Assembly: GCF_016907435.1 (NCBI RefSeq)
Contig: NZ_JAFBBZ010000001.1
Span: 2,108,001-2,172,000 of the forward strand
Reading direction: 5' to 3'
From: Nocardioides salarius
GTDB taxonomy: Bacteria; Actinomycetota; Actinomycetes; Propionibacteriales; Nocardioidaceae
Length of the DNA: 64,000 nt
Position 1 is the first letter of the stretch; every line of letters starts with the position of its first letter. Below the pieces are notes generated by a model. That model was not told the origin of the DNA and searched no databases. It saw nothing but the letters and a program-made list of their open reading frames with translations. Shown piece by piece: positions 48,339 through 56,938 of the stretch. The position numbers and the translations under genes are program-made.

Positions 48339-49042
48339 TCCCGTCCGAGCGGATGGCAGCCGTCGAGCGGTATGCCTCGCTGCTGGCCGAGGCCGGGGTG
48401 GAGCGAGGCCTGATCGGGCCCCGGGAGGTCCCCCGGCTCTGGGACCGGCACCTGCTCAACAGCGCCGTGCTCTCGGAGTGGGTGCCGCCCGGCGTCGAGG
48501 TCTGTGACATCGGGTCGGGGGCCGGCCTTCCCGGCGTGGTGCTGGCGCTGGCCCGTCCAGACGTCCGGGTGACCCTGGTGGAGCCCCTGCTGCGACGCAC
48601 CGTTTTCCTGGAGGAGGTCGTCGCCGAGCTCGAGCTCGCCGGACAGGTCGAGGTGGTCCGCGCACGCGCCGAGGAGGTGCACGGGCGCCGCACCTTCGAC
48701 GTCGTCACCTCCCGGGCGGTCGCTCCCCTGGAGCGCCTCCTCGGCTGGTCGATGCCGTTGGTCGCCCCCTCGGGCGCCCTCCTGGCGATGAAGGGCTCCT
48801 CGGTCGCCGAGGAGGTCGAGCGGACGCGCGCCGAGCTGGCCGTCTGGCGATGCGCTGAGCCCGAGATCGGCCGCCTCGGCGAATCCGTGCTGGAGGAGGC
48901 GACCTGGGTGCTGCGAGTGGCCTGGGGGGACCCGGCCTCGGTATCGTGGCCGCCGCAGCGCGCGGGCGCCGCGAAGGCGGGGCGTTCCGGCGCTGGCGGC
49001 AAGCGGGCTCGTCGTCAGTCGCGTCGGTCCGGCCCCACGTGA
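48314..49042 (+). CDS. rsmG: 16S rRNA (guanine527-N7)-methyltransferase RsmG
   Basis: The 242-residue protein has GidB/RsmG motifs: WDRHLLNSAVLSEWVPPG, the SAM loop VCDIGSGAGLPGVVLALARP and DVVTSRAVAPLERLLGWSMP. It methylates G527 of 16S rRNA. A Lys/Arg-rich C-terminal tail is extra. The start is doubtful: GTG 48314 has no ribosome-binding site, and the frame stays open upstream to about 48260 through the parS site (encoding VSRET) with only a CTG at 48266 as an earlier start candidate. Confidence 0.92.
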   Translation: MPDVARGVFPSERMAAVERYASLLAEAGVERGLIGPREVPRLWDRHLLNSAVLSEWVPPGVEVCDIGSGAGLPGVVLALARPDVRVTLVEPLLRRTVFLEEVVAELELAGQVEVVRARAEEVHGRRTFDVVTSRAVAPLERLLGWSMPLVAPSGALLAMKGSSVAEEVERTRAELAVWRCAEPEIGRLGESVLEEATWVLRVAWGDPASVSWPPQRAGAAKAGRSGAGGKRARRQSRRSGPT

Positions 49043-49095
49043 CCCAGGTGGTGCCGCGTCGGTGCAGCGCGGGGGCTCCACCTCTGTCCCCAGAG

Positions 49096-49158
49096 TTATC
49101 CACCGGTCCGAAGCGCGGTCTGAGCGTGGTTGTCCACAGTTTCAACAGTTTATCCACA
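49096..49158. promoter_or_regulatory. DnaA-box cluster upstream of parA
   Basis: TTATCCACC (49096-49104), TTGTCCACA (49130-49138, consensus) and TTATCCACA (49150-49158, consensus) lie in the 125-nt gap between rsmG and parA, all in the same orientation. The last box runs into the parA ribosome-binding site AGGAG. They may regulate parAB or belong to a split origin. Confidence 0.7.
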
Positions 49159-49167
49159 GGAGTTCCG

Positions 49168-50199
49168 ATGGTCGGCCCCGATGATGTTTCACGTGAAACC
49201 GGCGACCAGGGACCCGACGTTCCACGTGAAACCAGTGCGGCGCCGGTAGCGGCGTACCAGGTGCGGACCGCGGCGGACCTGGCCGACCAGCCGTCCGGCT
49301 TCGCGGACGAGGCCACTCCCCTGGCTCAGGCCGCCGAGCACAGCCTCTCGGTGCGCTTGCGGTCCCGGTCCCTCCCCCCGGCTCCCCGCCCCGACGCCAC
49401 CCGGGTCTTCGTGGTGGCCAACCAGAAGGGCGGCGTGGGCAAGACCACCACGACCGTCAACGTGGCCGCGGCCCTCGCCCAGCTGGGGCAGCGGGTCCTG
49501 GTGATCGACCTGGACCCCCAGGGCAACGCCTCCACGGCGCTCAACGTCGACCACCACCGCGGCGTCCCGAGCACCTACGACGCGCTGGTCGACGGCGCGC
49601 CGCTCACCGACGTCATCAGCCCGTGCCCCGAGGTGGACAACCTCTGGGTGGTCCCGGCCACGATCGACCTCGCCGGCGCGGAGATCGAGCTCGTCAGCGT
49701 GGTGGCCCGGGAGGGCAGGCTGCGCAAGGCCATCCACGGCCACCCGGGGGTGGGCTCGGCCGCCGAGGCCGGGGACGACCGGTTCGACTACGTGATCGTC
49801 GACTGCCCGCCGTCGCTGGGGCTGCTCACGCTCAACGCCCTGGTGGCGGGCGAGGAGATGCTGATCCCGATCCAGGCTGAGTACTACGCGCTGGAGGGGC
49901 TCGGACAGCTGCTCGAGACCGTCGACATGGTCAAGGCGCACCTCAACCCGGCGCTGTCGGTCTCCACGATCCTGGTCACGATGTACGACGGGCGCACCCG
50001 GCTGGCGGCGGGGGTCGCGGAGGAGGTCCGCGAGCACTTCGGCGACCAGGTGCTGCGCACCGCCATCCCCCGCTCGGTCCGGGTCTCCGAGGCGCCGTCC
50101 TACGCGCAGACGGTCATGACCTACGATCCGGGTTCGCCCGGCGCGCTGTCCTACCTGGAGGCGGCACGCGAGATCACCCACCGAGGAGTCCGCTCGTGA
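49168..50199 (+). CDS. parA: Chromosome partitioning ATPase ParA
   Basis: ATG 49168 behind AGGAG gives 343 residues. A disordered N-terminal extension of about 80 residues precedes the ATPase with deviant Walker [21 protein letters not shown], Walker A' [18 protein letters not shown] and Walker [19 protein letters not shown]. ParA moves ParB-parS complexes to the poles. The extension is partly encoded by two parS-like sequences, giving repeated VSRET and VPRET pentapeptides. The stop overlaps parB by 4 nt. Confidence 0.96.
   Translation: MVGPDDVSRETGDQGPDVPRETSAAPVAAYQVRTAADLADQPSGFADEATPLAQAAEHSLSVRLRSRSLPPAPRPDATRVFVVANQKGGVGKTTTTVNVAAALAQLGQRVLVIDLDPQGNASTALNVDHHRGVPSTYDALVDGAPLTDVISPCPEVDNLWVVPATIDLAGAEIELVSVVAREGRLRKAIHGHPGVGSAAEAGDDRFDYVIVDCPPSLGLLTLNALVAGEEMLIPIQAEYYALEGLGQLLETVDMVKAHLNPALSVSTILVTMYDGRTRLAAGVAEEVREHFGDQVLRTAIPRSVRVSEAPSYAQTVMTYDPGSPGALSYLEAAREITHRGVRS
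49185..49200. promoter_or_regulatory. parS site 2, inside parA coding sequence
   Basis: TGTTTCACGTGAAACC has one mismatch to consensus and is read in the parA frame as VSRET (codons 7-11). It is the best-matching parS in the window together with site 1. Confidence 0.9.
49218..49233. promoter_or_regulatory. Degenerate parS site 3, inside parA coding sequence
   Basis: CGTTCCACGTGAAACC keeps the CCACGTGAAAC core with three mismatches and is read as VPRET. Spacing from site 2 is 33 bp, about three helical turns. It may be a weaker ParB site. Confidence 0.6.
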
Positions 50200-51242
50200 A
50201 CGCACCTCGTCCCGCCACGCGCCGCGGCCTCGGTCGGGGCCTCGGATCGCTGATTCCCACCTCCCCCGCCGCCGGCCCCGAGGTCGGGCGAACGGGTGGC
50301 CCCGGTGCCACCCAGGACGCCTCTCCGTCGCAGCACGACGCCGGCACCGACGGTGCCGACCGGTCCGCCGCGGACGGTGCACCCGATGGTGACGGACGTG
50401 GGAGCGTGGACCCCGGGCTGGCGCCGGTGCACGGGGCCTGGTTCAGCGAGATCCCGGTCGCCCAGATCGTCCCCAACCGGGTGCAGCCGCGCCAGGTGTT
50501 CGACGAGGACGCGATGGCCGAGCTGGTGCACTCGATCCGCGAGGTCGGGCTGCTCCAGCCGATCGTCGTGCGTCGCGTCGCCGACGAGGGCTTCGAGCTG
50601 GTGATGGGCGAGCGACGCTGGCGCGCGTCGCAGGAGGCCGGCCTGACCGCCATCCCGGCGATCGTGCGCGAGACCGACGACACCGACATGCTGCGCGACG
50701 CGCTGCTGGAGAACCTGCACCGCTCGGAGCTCAACCCGCTGGAGGAGGCCTCGGCCTACGCCCAGCTGCTCGAGGACTTCGGATGCACGCACGACGAGCT
50801 GGCCCAGCGGATCGGGCGCTCACGCCCCCAGATCTCCAACACCCTGCGCCTGCTGCGGCTCAGCCCCGCCGTGCAGCGCCGGGTCGCCGCGGGAGTGCTC
50901 TCGGCCGGTCACGCGCGCAGCCTGCTCGCGGTCGACGACGCCGACCTGCAGGACCGGCTGGCCCAGCGGGTGGTCTCGGAGGGCATCAGCGTGCGGGGGC
51001 TCGAGGAGATCGTCGCCGTCGGCGACCACGACCGGCCCGGCCCGCGCACCCGGCGGTCCAAGCCGTCGGCGCCGGGTCTCGCCGACATCGCTGAGCGGCT
51101 CTCGGACCGCCTGGAGACCCGGGTCAAGGTCGACATGGGACGCAGCAAGGGCAAGATCAGCGTCGAGTTCGCCACGATGGACGACCTGCAGCGCATCATC
51201 GACGTCATCGACCCACGCAACCGCCAGGACAGGCCGATCTAG
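50196..51242 (+). CDS. parB: Chromosome partitioning protein ParB
   Basis: GTG 50196 starts a 348-residue protein with the N-terminal ParA-stimulating motif [14 protein letters not shown], a variable acidic linker, the ParB/Srx CTPase domain ([57 protein letters not shown]), the helix-turn-helix [20 protein letters not shown] and a C-terminal dimerisation domain. It binds parS and spreads as a CTP clamp to load SMC. A TAG stop at 51240 is followed at once by repeats. Confidence 0.96.
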   Translation: MNAPRPATRRGLGRGLGSLIPTSPAAGPEVGRTGGPGATQDASPSQHDAGTDGADRSAADGAPDGDGRGSVDPGLAPVHGAWFSEIPVAQIVPNRVQPRQVFDEDAMAELVHSIREVGLLQPIVVRRVADEGFELVMGERRWRASQEAGLTAIPAIVRETDDTDMLRDALLENLHRSELNPLEEASAYAQLLEDFGCTHDELAQRIGRSRPQISNTLRLLRLSPAVQRRVAAGVLSAGHARSLLAVDDADLQDRLAQRVVSEGISVRGLEEIVAVGDHDRPGPRTRRSKPSAPGLADIAERLSDRLETRVKVDMGRSKGKISVEFATMDDLQRIIDVIDPRNRQDRPI

Positions 51243-51397
51243 CGACACATCACTCAATCAACACATCACTCAATCGACATGTCACTTTGTCGACAAAGCA
51301 ATCTGGAGTTTCATCGGCCGGCCGATGAAGCTCCCGGGTGGACGACGAAGCTTCATCGTCCACCCGTCAGATCCGTCGGCCGGCCGATGAAGCTCCT
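51243..51397. repeat. Repeat and palindrome block between parB and plsC
   Basis: Three 16-bp direct repeats (51243-51258, 51259-51274, 51275-51290) directly follow the parB stop. They are followed by a 14-bp palindrome (51285-51298), a 20-bp perfect palindrome (51310-51329), a 32-nt palindrome with one mismatch (51335-51366) and a second copy of CGGCCGGCCGATGAAGCTCC (51315-51334 and 51377-51396). The block separates convergent genes and probably terminates both, but its complexity exceeds a simple terminator. Confidence 0.8.
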
Positions 51398-51415
51398 CGG
51401 GGCAGCGGGGGAGGG

Positions 51416-52183
51416 TCAGCCCTGGGCGCGCTTGGCGGCCCGCTTGGCCGCGCGGGCACGCTTCTCCTCCACGTCGAGCCGGGCGGCCTCGTCGGGGGTC
51501 GGGGCGGAGCCGCCGTGGCGCGCGGGCACCCACCAGGAGCCCGGGGGCTGCTCGTCGGCCGGGTAGGCCGCGATGGCGCCGTCGAGCATCGACGACATCC
51601 GCTCCCGCAGCTGGGCCGTCTGGCCCACCGGGTCGCTGCCGTCGGGGTGCATCGGCTCGCCCACCGTCAGCGAGATGGTCTTGCCCCGCGAGAAGTCGCG
51701 GGGGTGGTCCTTGGTCATCATCCGCTGGGTGCCCCACAGGATCACCGGCACGATCGGCACGCCGGCCTCGGCGGCGATCCGCACGGCGCCGGTCTTGAAC
51801 TCCTTGAGGTCCATCGAGCGGGAGATGGTGGCCTCGGGGAAGATCCCCACGGCCTCTCCCTGCTGCAGGAAGTCGACGGCGGTGCGGAAGGAGGCCAGGC
51901 CCTCGCCACGGTCGACCTCGATGTGGTGCAGCGAGCGCATCAGCGGCCCGCCCAGCGGGTGGTCGAAGATCTCCCGCTTGGCCATGAACCGGATGAGGCG
52001 ACCCGAGGGGTTGGCGGCCAGGCCGCCGTAGACGAAGTCGACGTACCCGATGTGGTTGCAGGCGAGGAGCACACCGCCCTCACGTGGCACGTGCTCGGTG
52101 CCCGTCATCGTGATGCGCTGGCCCAGCAGCCGGAATCCGGTCTTGGCTGCGAGGATGATCGGGGGATAGGTCAGGTCCAGCAC
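51416..52183 (-). CDS. plsC: 1-acyl-sn-glycerol-3-phosphate acyltransferase
   Basis: The 255-residue protein has the HX4D motif ACNHIGYVDFVYGG, the acceptor-binding FPEATISRSMDLKEFKTGAV and VPVILWGTQRM, typical of PlsC. It acylates lysophosphatidate in membrane phospholipid synthesis. A single N-terminal hydrophobic region is present, and the C-terminus is Lys/Arg/Ala-rich. It starts at GTG 52183, with no close operon partner. Confidence 0.92.
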   Translation of the reverse strand: MLDLTYPPIILAAKTGFRLLGQRITMTGTEHVPREGGVLLACNHIGYVDFVYGGLAANPSGRLIRFMAKREIFDHPLGGPLMRSLHHIEVDRGEGLASFRTAVDFLQQGEAVGIFPEATISRSMDLKEFKTGAVRIAAEAGVPIVPVILWGTQRMMTKDHPRDFSRGKTISLTVGEPMHPDGSDPVGQTAQLRERMSSMLDGAIAAYPADEQPPGSWWVPARHGGSAPTPDEAARLDVEEKRARAAKRAAKRAQG

Positions 52184-52226
52184 AGGCCTGATCCTGCCAC
52201 GTGCGCAGGCATCGCCCCGCCGTTGC

Positions 52227-53540
52227 TCAGCTGACGTCGCTGCCGGGCGCGTCGTAGCCGGCCGGCAGGCCGCGCTCGGGCAGCGTCGCGCCGAACGTCG
52301 CGCGCAGCTCGATCTCGGCCTCGAGCACCCCGGCGAGGCGGCGTACGCCCTCGCGGATCCGCTCCGGGGTGGGGTAGCAGAACGACAGACGCATGGCGCT
52401 GGAGCCGAAGCCGTCGGCGTAGAACGCGGTGCCGGGCACGTAGGCCACCCGGGCCGTGACAGCCCGAGGCAGCATCGCCTTGGCGTCGATGCCTGGGGGC
52501 AGGCCCAGCCAGACGTAGAAGCCGCCCTCGGGCACGTTCCACGTGCAACCGGCGGGCATCAGGTCGTCGAGGGCGGAGACCATGGCGTCGCGGCGCTCGC
52601 GGTACATCTCGCGGAACTGCTTGATCTGTCCGACCCAGTCGTGGCTGGCCAGGTAGGACGACACCGCCATCTGCGAGAACTGCGGGGGGCACAGGGTCGC
52701 GGACTCCTGGGCCAGCACCAGCTTTTCGCGCACCGGGTGCGGCGCCAGCGCCCAGCCGACCCGGAAGCCGGGGGCGAAGGTCTTGGAGAAGGACCCGAGG
52801 TAGATCACGGTGTCGGCCTCGTCGGCGCGCAGCGCGCGCAGCGGCTCGCGCTCGAAGCCCAGCAGCCCGTAGGGGTTGTCCTCGAGGATCAGCACGCCCT
52901 CCTCGCGACAGATCTCGAGCACCTCGGTGCGCCGCTGGGCCGACATGGTCACGCCGGCGGGGTTGTGGAAGTTCGGGATCGTGTAGAGGAACTTGATCGT
53001 CTTGCCTGCGGCCTTGACCGAGGCGATCGCCTGGCGCAGCGCCTCGGGCACCAGCCCGTGCGCGTCCATCTCGGCGTGCACGACCTCGGCCTGGTAGGCG
53101 CGGAAGACGCCCAGCGCGCCGACGTACGACGGCGCCTCGCAGATCACCACGTCGCCGGGGTCGCAGAAGACGCGGGTGACCAGGTCGACGGCCTGCTGGG
53201 AGCCGACCGTGACCACGACGTCGTCGGGGTGGGCCTCGATGCCCTCGAGCCGCATCACGTCGGTGATCTGCTCGCGCAGCTCGGGCACGCCCTGGCCCGA
53301 GCCGTACTGCATCGCCACGGTGCCGTGCTTCTCGACGAGCTCGCCGATGGCGCCACCGACGACGTCGAGCGGCAGTCCGGAGATGTTGGGCATCCCACCG
53401 GCCAGCGAGACGACCTCGGGCCGGGAGGCGACGGCGAAGAGGGCCCGGATCTCCGAGGCCGTCATGCCGGCCGTGCGCGCGGCGTAGAGGTCGACGAAGG
53501 AGTCGAGGCGGGTCTGCGAGCGCGCGGGTGTGGAATCCAT
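52227..53540 (-). CDS. PLP-dependent aminotransferase (class I/II, KAT/LysN type)
   Basis: ATG 53540 gives 437 residues. The fold-type I motifs are SLAGGMPNISGLPLDVVGGA, QYGSGQGVPELREQITDVM, TIPNFHNPAGVTMS, DNPYGLLGF, the PLP lysine in YLGSFSKTFAPGFRVGW and the C-terminal arginine in AMRLSFCYP. This pattern resembles 2-aminoadipate/valine-type transaminases without the GntR domain of MocR proteins. Substrate is not determinable. It is divergent from a GNAT gene with only 19 nt between starts. Confidence 0.92.
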   Translation of the reverse strand: MDSTPARSQTRLDSFVDLYAARTAGMTASEIRALFAVASRPEVVSLAGGMPNISGLPLDVVGGAIGELVEKHGTVAMQYGSGQGVPELREQITDVMRLEGIEAHPDDVVVTVGSQQAVDLVTRVFCDPGDVVICEAPSYVGALGVFRAYQAEVVHAEMDAHGLVPEALRQAIASVKAAGKTIKFLYTIPNFHNPAGVTMSAQRRTEVLEICREEGVLILEDNPYGLLGFEREPLRALRADEADTVIYLGSFSKTFAPGFRVGWALAPHPVREKLVLAQESATLCPPQFSQMAVSSYLASHDWVGQIKQFREMYRERRDAMVSALDDLMPAGCTWNVPEGGFYVWLGLPPGIDAKAMLPRAVTARVAYVPGTAFYADGFGSSAMRLSFCYPTPERIREGVRRLAGVLEAEIELRATFGATLPERGLPAGYDAPGSDVS

Positions 53541-53559
53541 GACAGGTCTAGCATGAGGG

Positions 53560-54318
53560 ATGCCGGGCTCGCGCGCACGCGCAGATCGCGTGGTGGGCGG
53601 GTCGAACGGCTCACAGTCCACGGTGAGGCGGGTGTGGCAGGTGGCACGCAGGGTCGTCCGGCTGACGCTGGACCTGCTCGAGGAGCTCGACGCGCCGTGC
53701 CGCACCTGCGCGGTCTGGCAGCTCGACCCGGTGCGCCGGGCCCGCGCCTGCACGCCGCGCGAGGCGGCCGAGGAGCGTGCCGCCTGGACCTCCGGGGTGC
53801 TGCGCGAGTGGGGATCCTGCGGCCGGGTGGTGCTGGTCGACGGACGCGCCGTGGGCCACCTGGTCTACGCGCCGCCGGCGTTCGTGCCCGGAGCCGACGC
53901 CTTCGCCACCTCCCCGGTCTCGCCCGACGCCGTGCTGCTCGTCAGCGGGTACGTCGACCCGGTGCACGCCGGCGGGGGCCTGGGGCGGGTGCTGGTGCAG
54001 GCGATGGCCCGCGACCTGCTCGGGCGCGGCGGGATCCGCGCGGTGGAGGCCTTCGGGCGCACCGACCTGGTGCCCGGGCACGGGCCGCGCGCGTGGGGCG
54101 GGTCGCAGGTGGCCGGCTGCGCGCTGCCGGTGGGCTTCCTCGGCGGGGTGGGCTTCGGCACCCAGCGCCCGCATCCGCTGACGCCACGGATGCGGATGGA
54201 CCTCGGCTCGGTGCTGACCTGGCGCGACGAGGTGGAGGCCGCGATCGAGCGGCTGCGCGGCGCGGTGCGGCCGGTCGCGGTCCCCGCGGCCGAGCGCAGC
54301 GAACCCCCGGCGCCGTGA
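53560..54318 (+). CDS. GNAT-like acetyltransferase
   Basis: The 252-residue frame has a GNAT-like core with VLLVSGYVDPVHAGGGLGRV and RVLVQAMARDLLGRGGIRAV, which resembles the acetyl-CoA pyrophosphate loop (GxGGxGR). A CXXC pair (APCRTCAVWQLDP) lies near the conserved N-terminal part. ATG 53560 lies just after TAGCAT, compatible with a leaderless transcript, but homology appears to begin at RLTLDLLEEL, so GTG 53632 or 53641 may be the true start. Substrate unknown. Confidence 0.75.
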   Translation: MPGSRARADRVVGGSNGSQSTVRRVWQVARRVVRLTLDLLEELDAPCRTCAVWQLDPVRRARACTPREAAEERAAWTSGVLREWGSCGRVVLVDGRAVGHLVYAPPAFVPGADAFATSPVSPDAVLLVSGYVDPVHAGGGLGRVLVQAMARDLLGRGGIRAVEAFGRTDLVPGHGPRAWGGSQVAGCALPVGFLGGVGFGTQRPHPLTPRMRMDLGSVLTWRDEVEAAIERLRGAVRPVAVPAAERSEPPAP

Positions 54319-54330
54319 GGCACCGGGGGT
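54303..54330. terminator. Hairpin between the GNAT gene and trxA
   Basis: ACCCCCGG (54303-54310) pairs with CCGGGGGT (54323-54330) around a 12-nt loop at the GNAT stop. It sits between convergent genes and could terminate both. Confidence 0.6.
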
Positions 54331-54357
54331 CCGGTCACGCGTGGGTGGAGCCGCCGA

Positions 54358-54681
54358 TCAGATGAAGTCGGCCAGCTCCTTGAGCAGGGCGGCCTTCGGG
54401 CGGGCGCCGACGATGGTCTTGACGACCTCGCCGCCCTGGTAGACGTTGATCGTCGGGATGCCGGTGACCCGGTAGGACGAGGGGGTCACGGGGTTCTCGT
54501 CGACGTTCATCTTCAAGAACGTGATCTTGTCGCCGTGCGCACCGGCGAGCTCGTCGAGGATCGGGGCGACCTGGCGGCACGGCCCGCACCACTCGGCCCA
54601 GAAGTCCACGAGGACCGGCTTGTCGGCCATCAGGACCGTCTGGTCGAACTCGGCGTCGGTCACGGCGGAGATGTTGCCCAT
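54358..54681 (-). CDS. trxA: Thioredoxin
   Basis: The 107-residue protein has the active site VDFWAEWCGPCRQVAPILDE and the cis-proline loop VTGIPTINVYQGGE, standard for thioredoxin. It reduces protein disulphides using TrxB. Its start lies 134 nt after the trxB stop in the same direction. The spacer contains a GGTGGCTGGGT-type repeat with no gene. Confidence 0.96.
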   Translation of the reverse strand: MGNISAVTDAEFDQTVLMADKPVLVDFWAEWCGPCRQVAPILDELAGAHGDKITFLKMNVDENPVTPSSYRVTGIPTINVYQGGEVVKTIVGARPKAALLKELADFI

Positions 54682-54815
54682 GGTGGGACCTTTCGGGATC
54701 TGTGGTGGTGGCTGGGTGGTGGCTGGGTGCCGGGGTGGTGCTGGTGGTGCGGGGTGCTGGGTGAGGAACGCCGCCGGGGGCCGCGATGTTCCACGGCCCC
54801 ACGGGGCTCGCCGGC

Positions 54816-55811
54816 TCAGGCTCCGACGACCTCGGCGTCGGCGCGCTCCTGCGCCTCGGCCGGGTTGGCGGCGACGTGCTCCAGCTCGGCGAGGAAGCGC
54901 TCGGCGTCGAGCGCGGCCGCGCAGCCGGTGCCGGCGGCGGTGATCGCCTGGCGGTACTGGTGGTCGACCAGGTCGCCGCACGCGAAGACACCGGGCTGGT
55001 TGGTGCCGGTGCTGGGGTGCTCGGCGAGCACGTAGCCGTTGTCGTCGAGGTCGACCTGGCCCACCAGCAGCTCCGAGCGCGGGTCGTGGCCGATGGCGAT
55101 GAACAGGCCGGTGGCGTCGAGCGAGCGCTGCTCGCCGGTGGTGGTGTCCTCCAGCGTGAGCGACTCGAGCTTGTCGGTGCCGTTGATCTCGGCGACCTTG
55201 CTGTTCCAGATGATCTCGAGCTTGGGGTCGGCGAAGGCGCGCTCCTGCATGATCTTGGAGGCGCGCAGCTCGTCGCGGCGCACGATCAGGGAGACCTTCG
55301 ACCCGAAGCGGGTCAGGAAGGTGGCCTCCTCGATGGCGGAGTCGCCACCGCCGACCACGGCGATGTGCTGGTCGCGGAAGAAGAACCCGTCGCAGGTGGC
55401 GCACCAGGAGACGCCGCGGCCCGAGAGCGCCTTCTCGTTGGGCAGGCCCAGCTCGCGGTAGCCCGAGCCGGTCGCCAGGATCACCGCGTGCGCCCGGTGG
55501 GTGTCGGTGGCGGTGCGGACGGTCTTGACGTCGCCGGTCAGGTCGACCTCGACCACGTCGTCGGCCACCAGCTCGGCGCCGAAGCGCTCGGCCTGCCCGC
55601 GCATCTCGTCCATCAGGGCGGGGCCCATGATGCCGTCGCGGAAGCCCGGGAAGTTCTCGACCTCGGTGGTGTTCATCAGCGCACCGCCGGCGGTGACGGA
55701 GCCCTCGAACACCAGCGGGTGCAGGTTGGCACGAGCGGCGTAGACCGCCGCGGTGTACCCGGCGGGGCCCGAGCCGATGATGATCACGTTGCGGATGTCG
55801 TTCTCGGCCAT
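54816..55811 (-). CDS. trxB: Thioredoxin-disulphide reductase
   Basis: The 331-residue flavoprotein shows the FAD loop [20 protein letters not shown], the redox centre [10 protein letters not shown], the NADPH loop [17 protein letters not shown] and the C-terminal FAD motif [12 protein letters not shown]. It regenerates reduced thioredoxin at the expense of NADPH. Order trxB-trxA next to sigM is as in mycobacteria. Confidence 0.96.
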   Translation of the reverse strand: MAENDIRNVIIIGSGPAGYTAAVYAARANLHPLVFEGSVTAGGALMNTTEVENFPGFRDGIMGPALMDEMRGQAERFGAELVADDVVEVDLTGDVKTVRTATDTHRAHAVILATGSGYRELGLPNEKALSGRGVSWCATCDGFFFRDQHIAVVGGGDSAIEEATFLTRFGSKVSLIVRRDELRASKIMQERAFADPKLEIIWNSKVAEINGTDKLESLTLEDTTTGEQRSLDATGLFIAIGHDPRSELLVGQVDLDDNGYVLAEHPSTGTNQPGVFACGDLVDHQYRQAITAAGTGCAAALDAERFLAELEHVAANPAEAQERADAEVVGA

Positions 55812-55996
55812 GCGTCCAGCTGCTCCTCGGTCAGGGGGTTGGACCGGTTCCTGGTCCGTGGGGTCCAACCGATCCTAGGTGAGCCGCATTCCCGCGCGCT
55901 CCCGGAACGGGGTGCCCGGCGGGTGTCCGGCCCGTGACGAACCCGCGACCGGCGCGAGGCAGGTCGGCGGCCGGTCGGCGACGGGTCAGCGGCGGG

Positions 55997-56815
55997 TCAG
56001 CGGCGGGGGAGCGTGGTGCTGCGCAGCACGCCGCCGGTGCCGCACTGCAGCAGGTCGACGACCTGGCTGTCGCCGGCGGGTGCCCGGAAGGCGAGCACGG
56101 CCGGCTCGCCGTCGTAGAGGACCGCGATCGGGATGCCCTCGCCCCACTCGGCGGGTGCGCAGTCCTGCCAGCGGCGTGCGACCGGGCGCGGCGCGGCCCG
56201 CAGCCGGGCGACCCGCGCGGAGGGCCCTCCGCCGCGGCGGATGGCGCGACGCTGCACGACGGCGGAGTCGTCGCTGAAGGAGTCGTCGCCCACGCGTGCC
56301 AGCCGGCGGTCGACGACGACGACGGCGCGCTGGGGCTCCTCGCGCATCATCGTGGTGCCCGGGCCGACGTCGTTGGCGGCCGCGCCACCGGGGCTGGACC
56401 CGCCCTCGCCGGTGTCGCCACGGTCGGGGGCGGCCGAGCGCTCACGCTGCTCGTCCCGCTCGGCGCTCACGAAGCTCTCGGCGGCGCCGTCGGAGCCGGC
56501 GCTGGAGTCGGCGCTGGAGTCGGCGCTGGAGCCGCCCGAGAGGTCGACGACCTGGCCCAGACCGATCCCGACGGCGACCACGGCCGCGGCTGCGACCAGC
56601 ATCGAGCCCGCGCGGCGACGGCGGGCCGCGGCGAGCTCGAGCACGCCGGTGCCGCTGATGCCGCTGGGCACGTCCTCACCGGCCTCGAGCCGGCCCAGGA
56701 CCTCGTCGAGCCGGGTGGCGACGTCGGCGGGCACCGGGGCCTCGTGGCGCGCGTCGGCGAGGAGACGTCGCAGTCGAGCCTCCTCCCCGGGGGAGGGCGC
56801 TGGGTGCCCGGTCAT
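55997..56815 (-). CDS. Anti-sigma-M-like single-pass membrane protein
   Basis: ATG 56815, with AAGGAGG, gives 272 residues. The N-terminal part (about 1-60; LADARHEAPVPADVATRLDE) resembles a short cytoplasmic sigma-binding segment; one transmembrane helix follows (about 70-90; MLVAAAAVVAVGIGLGQVVD), and then an extracytoplasmic region with Ser/Asp repeats and no known domain. The position directly downstream of sigM matches the anti-sigma gene rsmA of mycobacteria. The anti-sigma role is inferred from location and topology; the sequence match is weak. Confidence 0.7.
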   Translation of the reverse strand: MTGHPAPSPGEEARLRRLLADARHEAPVPADVATRLDEVLGRLEAGEDVPSGISGTGVLELAAARRRRAGSMLVAAAAVVAVGIGLGQVVDLSGGSSADSSADSSAGSDGAAESFVSAERDEQRERSAAPDRGDTGEGGSSPGGAAANDVGPGTTMMREEPQRAVVVVDRRLARVGDDSFSDDSAVVQRRAIRRGGGPSARVARLRAAPRPVARRWQDCAPAEWGEGIPIAVLYDGEPAVLAFRAPAGDSQVVDLLQCGTGGVLRSTTLPRR

Positions 56816-56938
56816 CTCGCCTCCTTCGACGTCGTGGGGGTGCGTGCGGTGCGGGGTCGGTCTCGTGCGGCTCCGACGGATCATCCTCGCCCGTGGCCTC
56901 CGGATGCCGGTGGCCGGGGTCGGCCACCTCGCCGGCTC

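Noticed and set aside
52531..52548. A fourth parS site at GTTCCACGTGCAAC
   Set aside because: It has several mismatches within the core and lies inside the aminotransferase gene, away from the parAB cluster.
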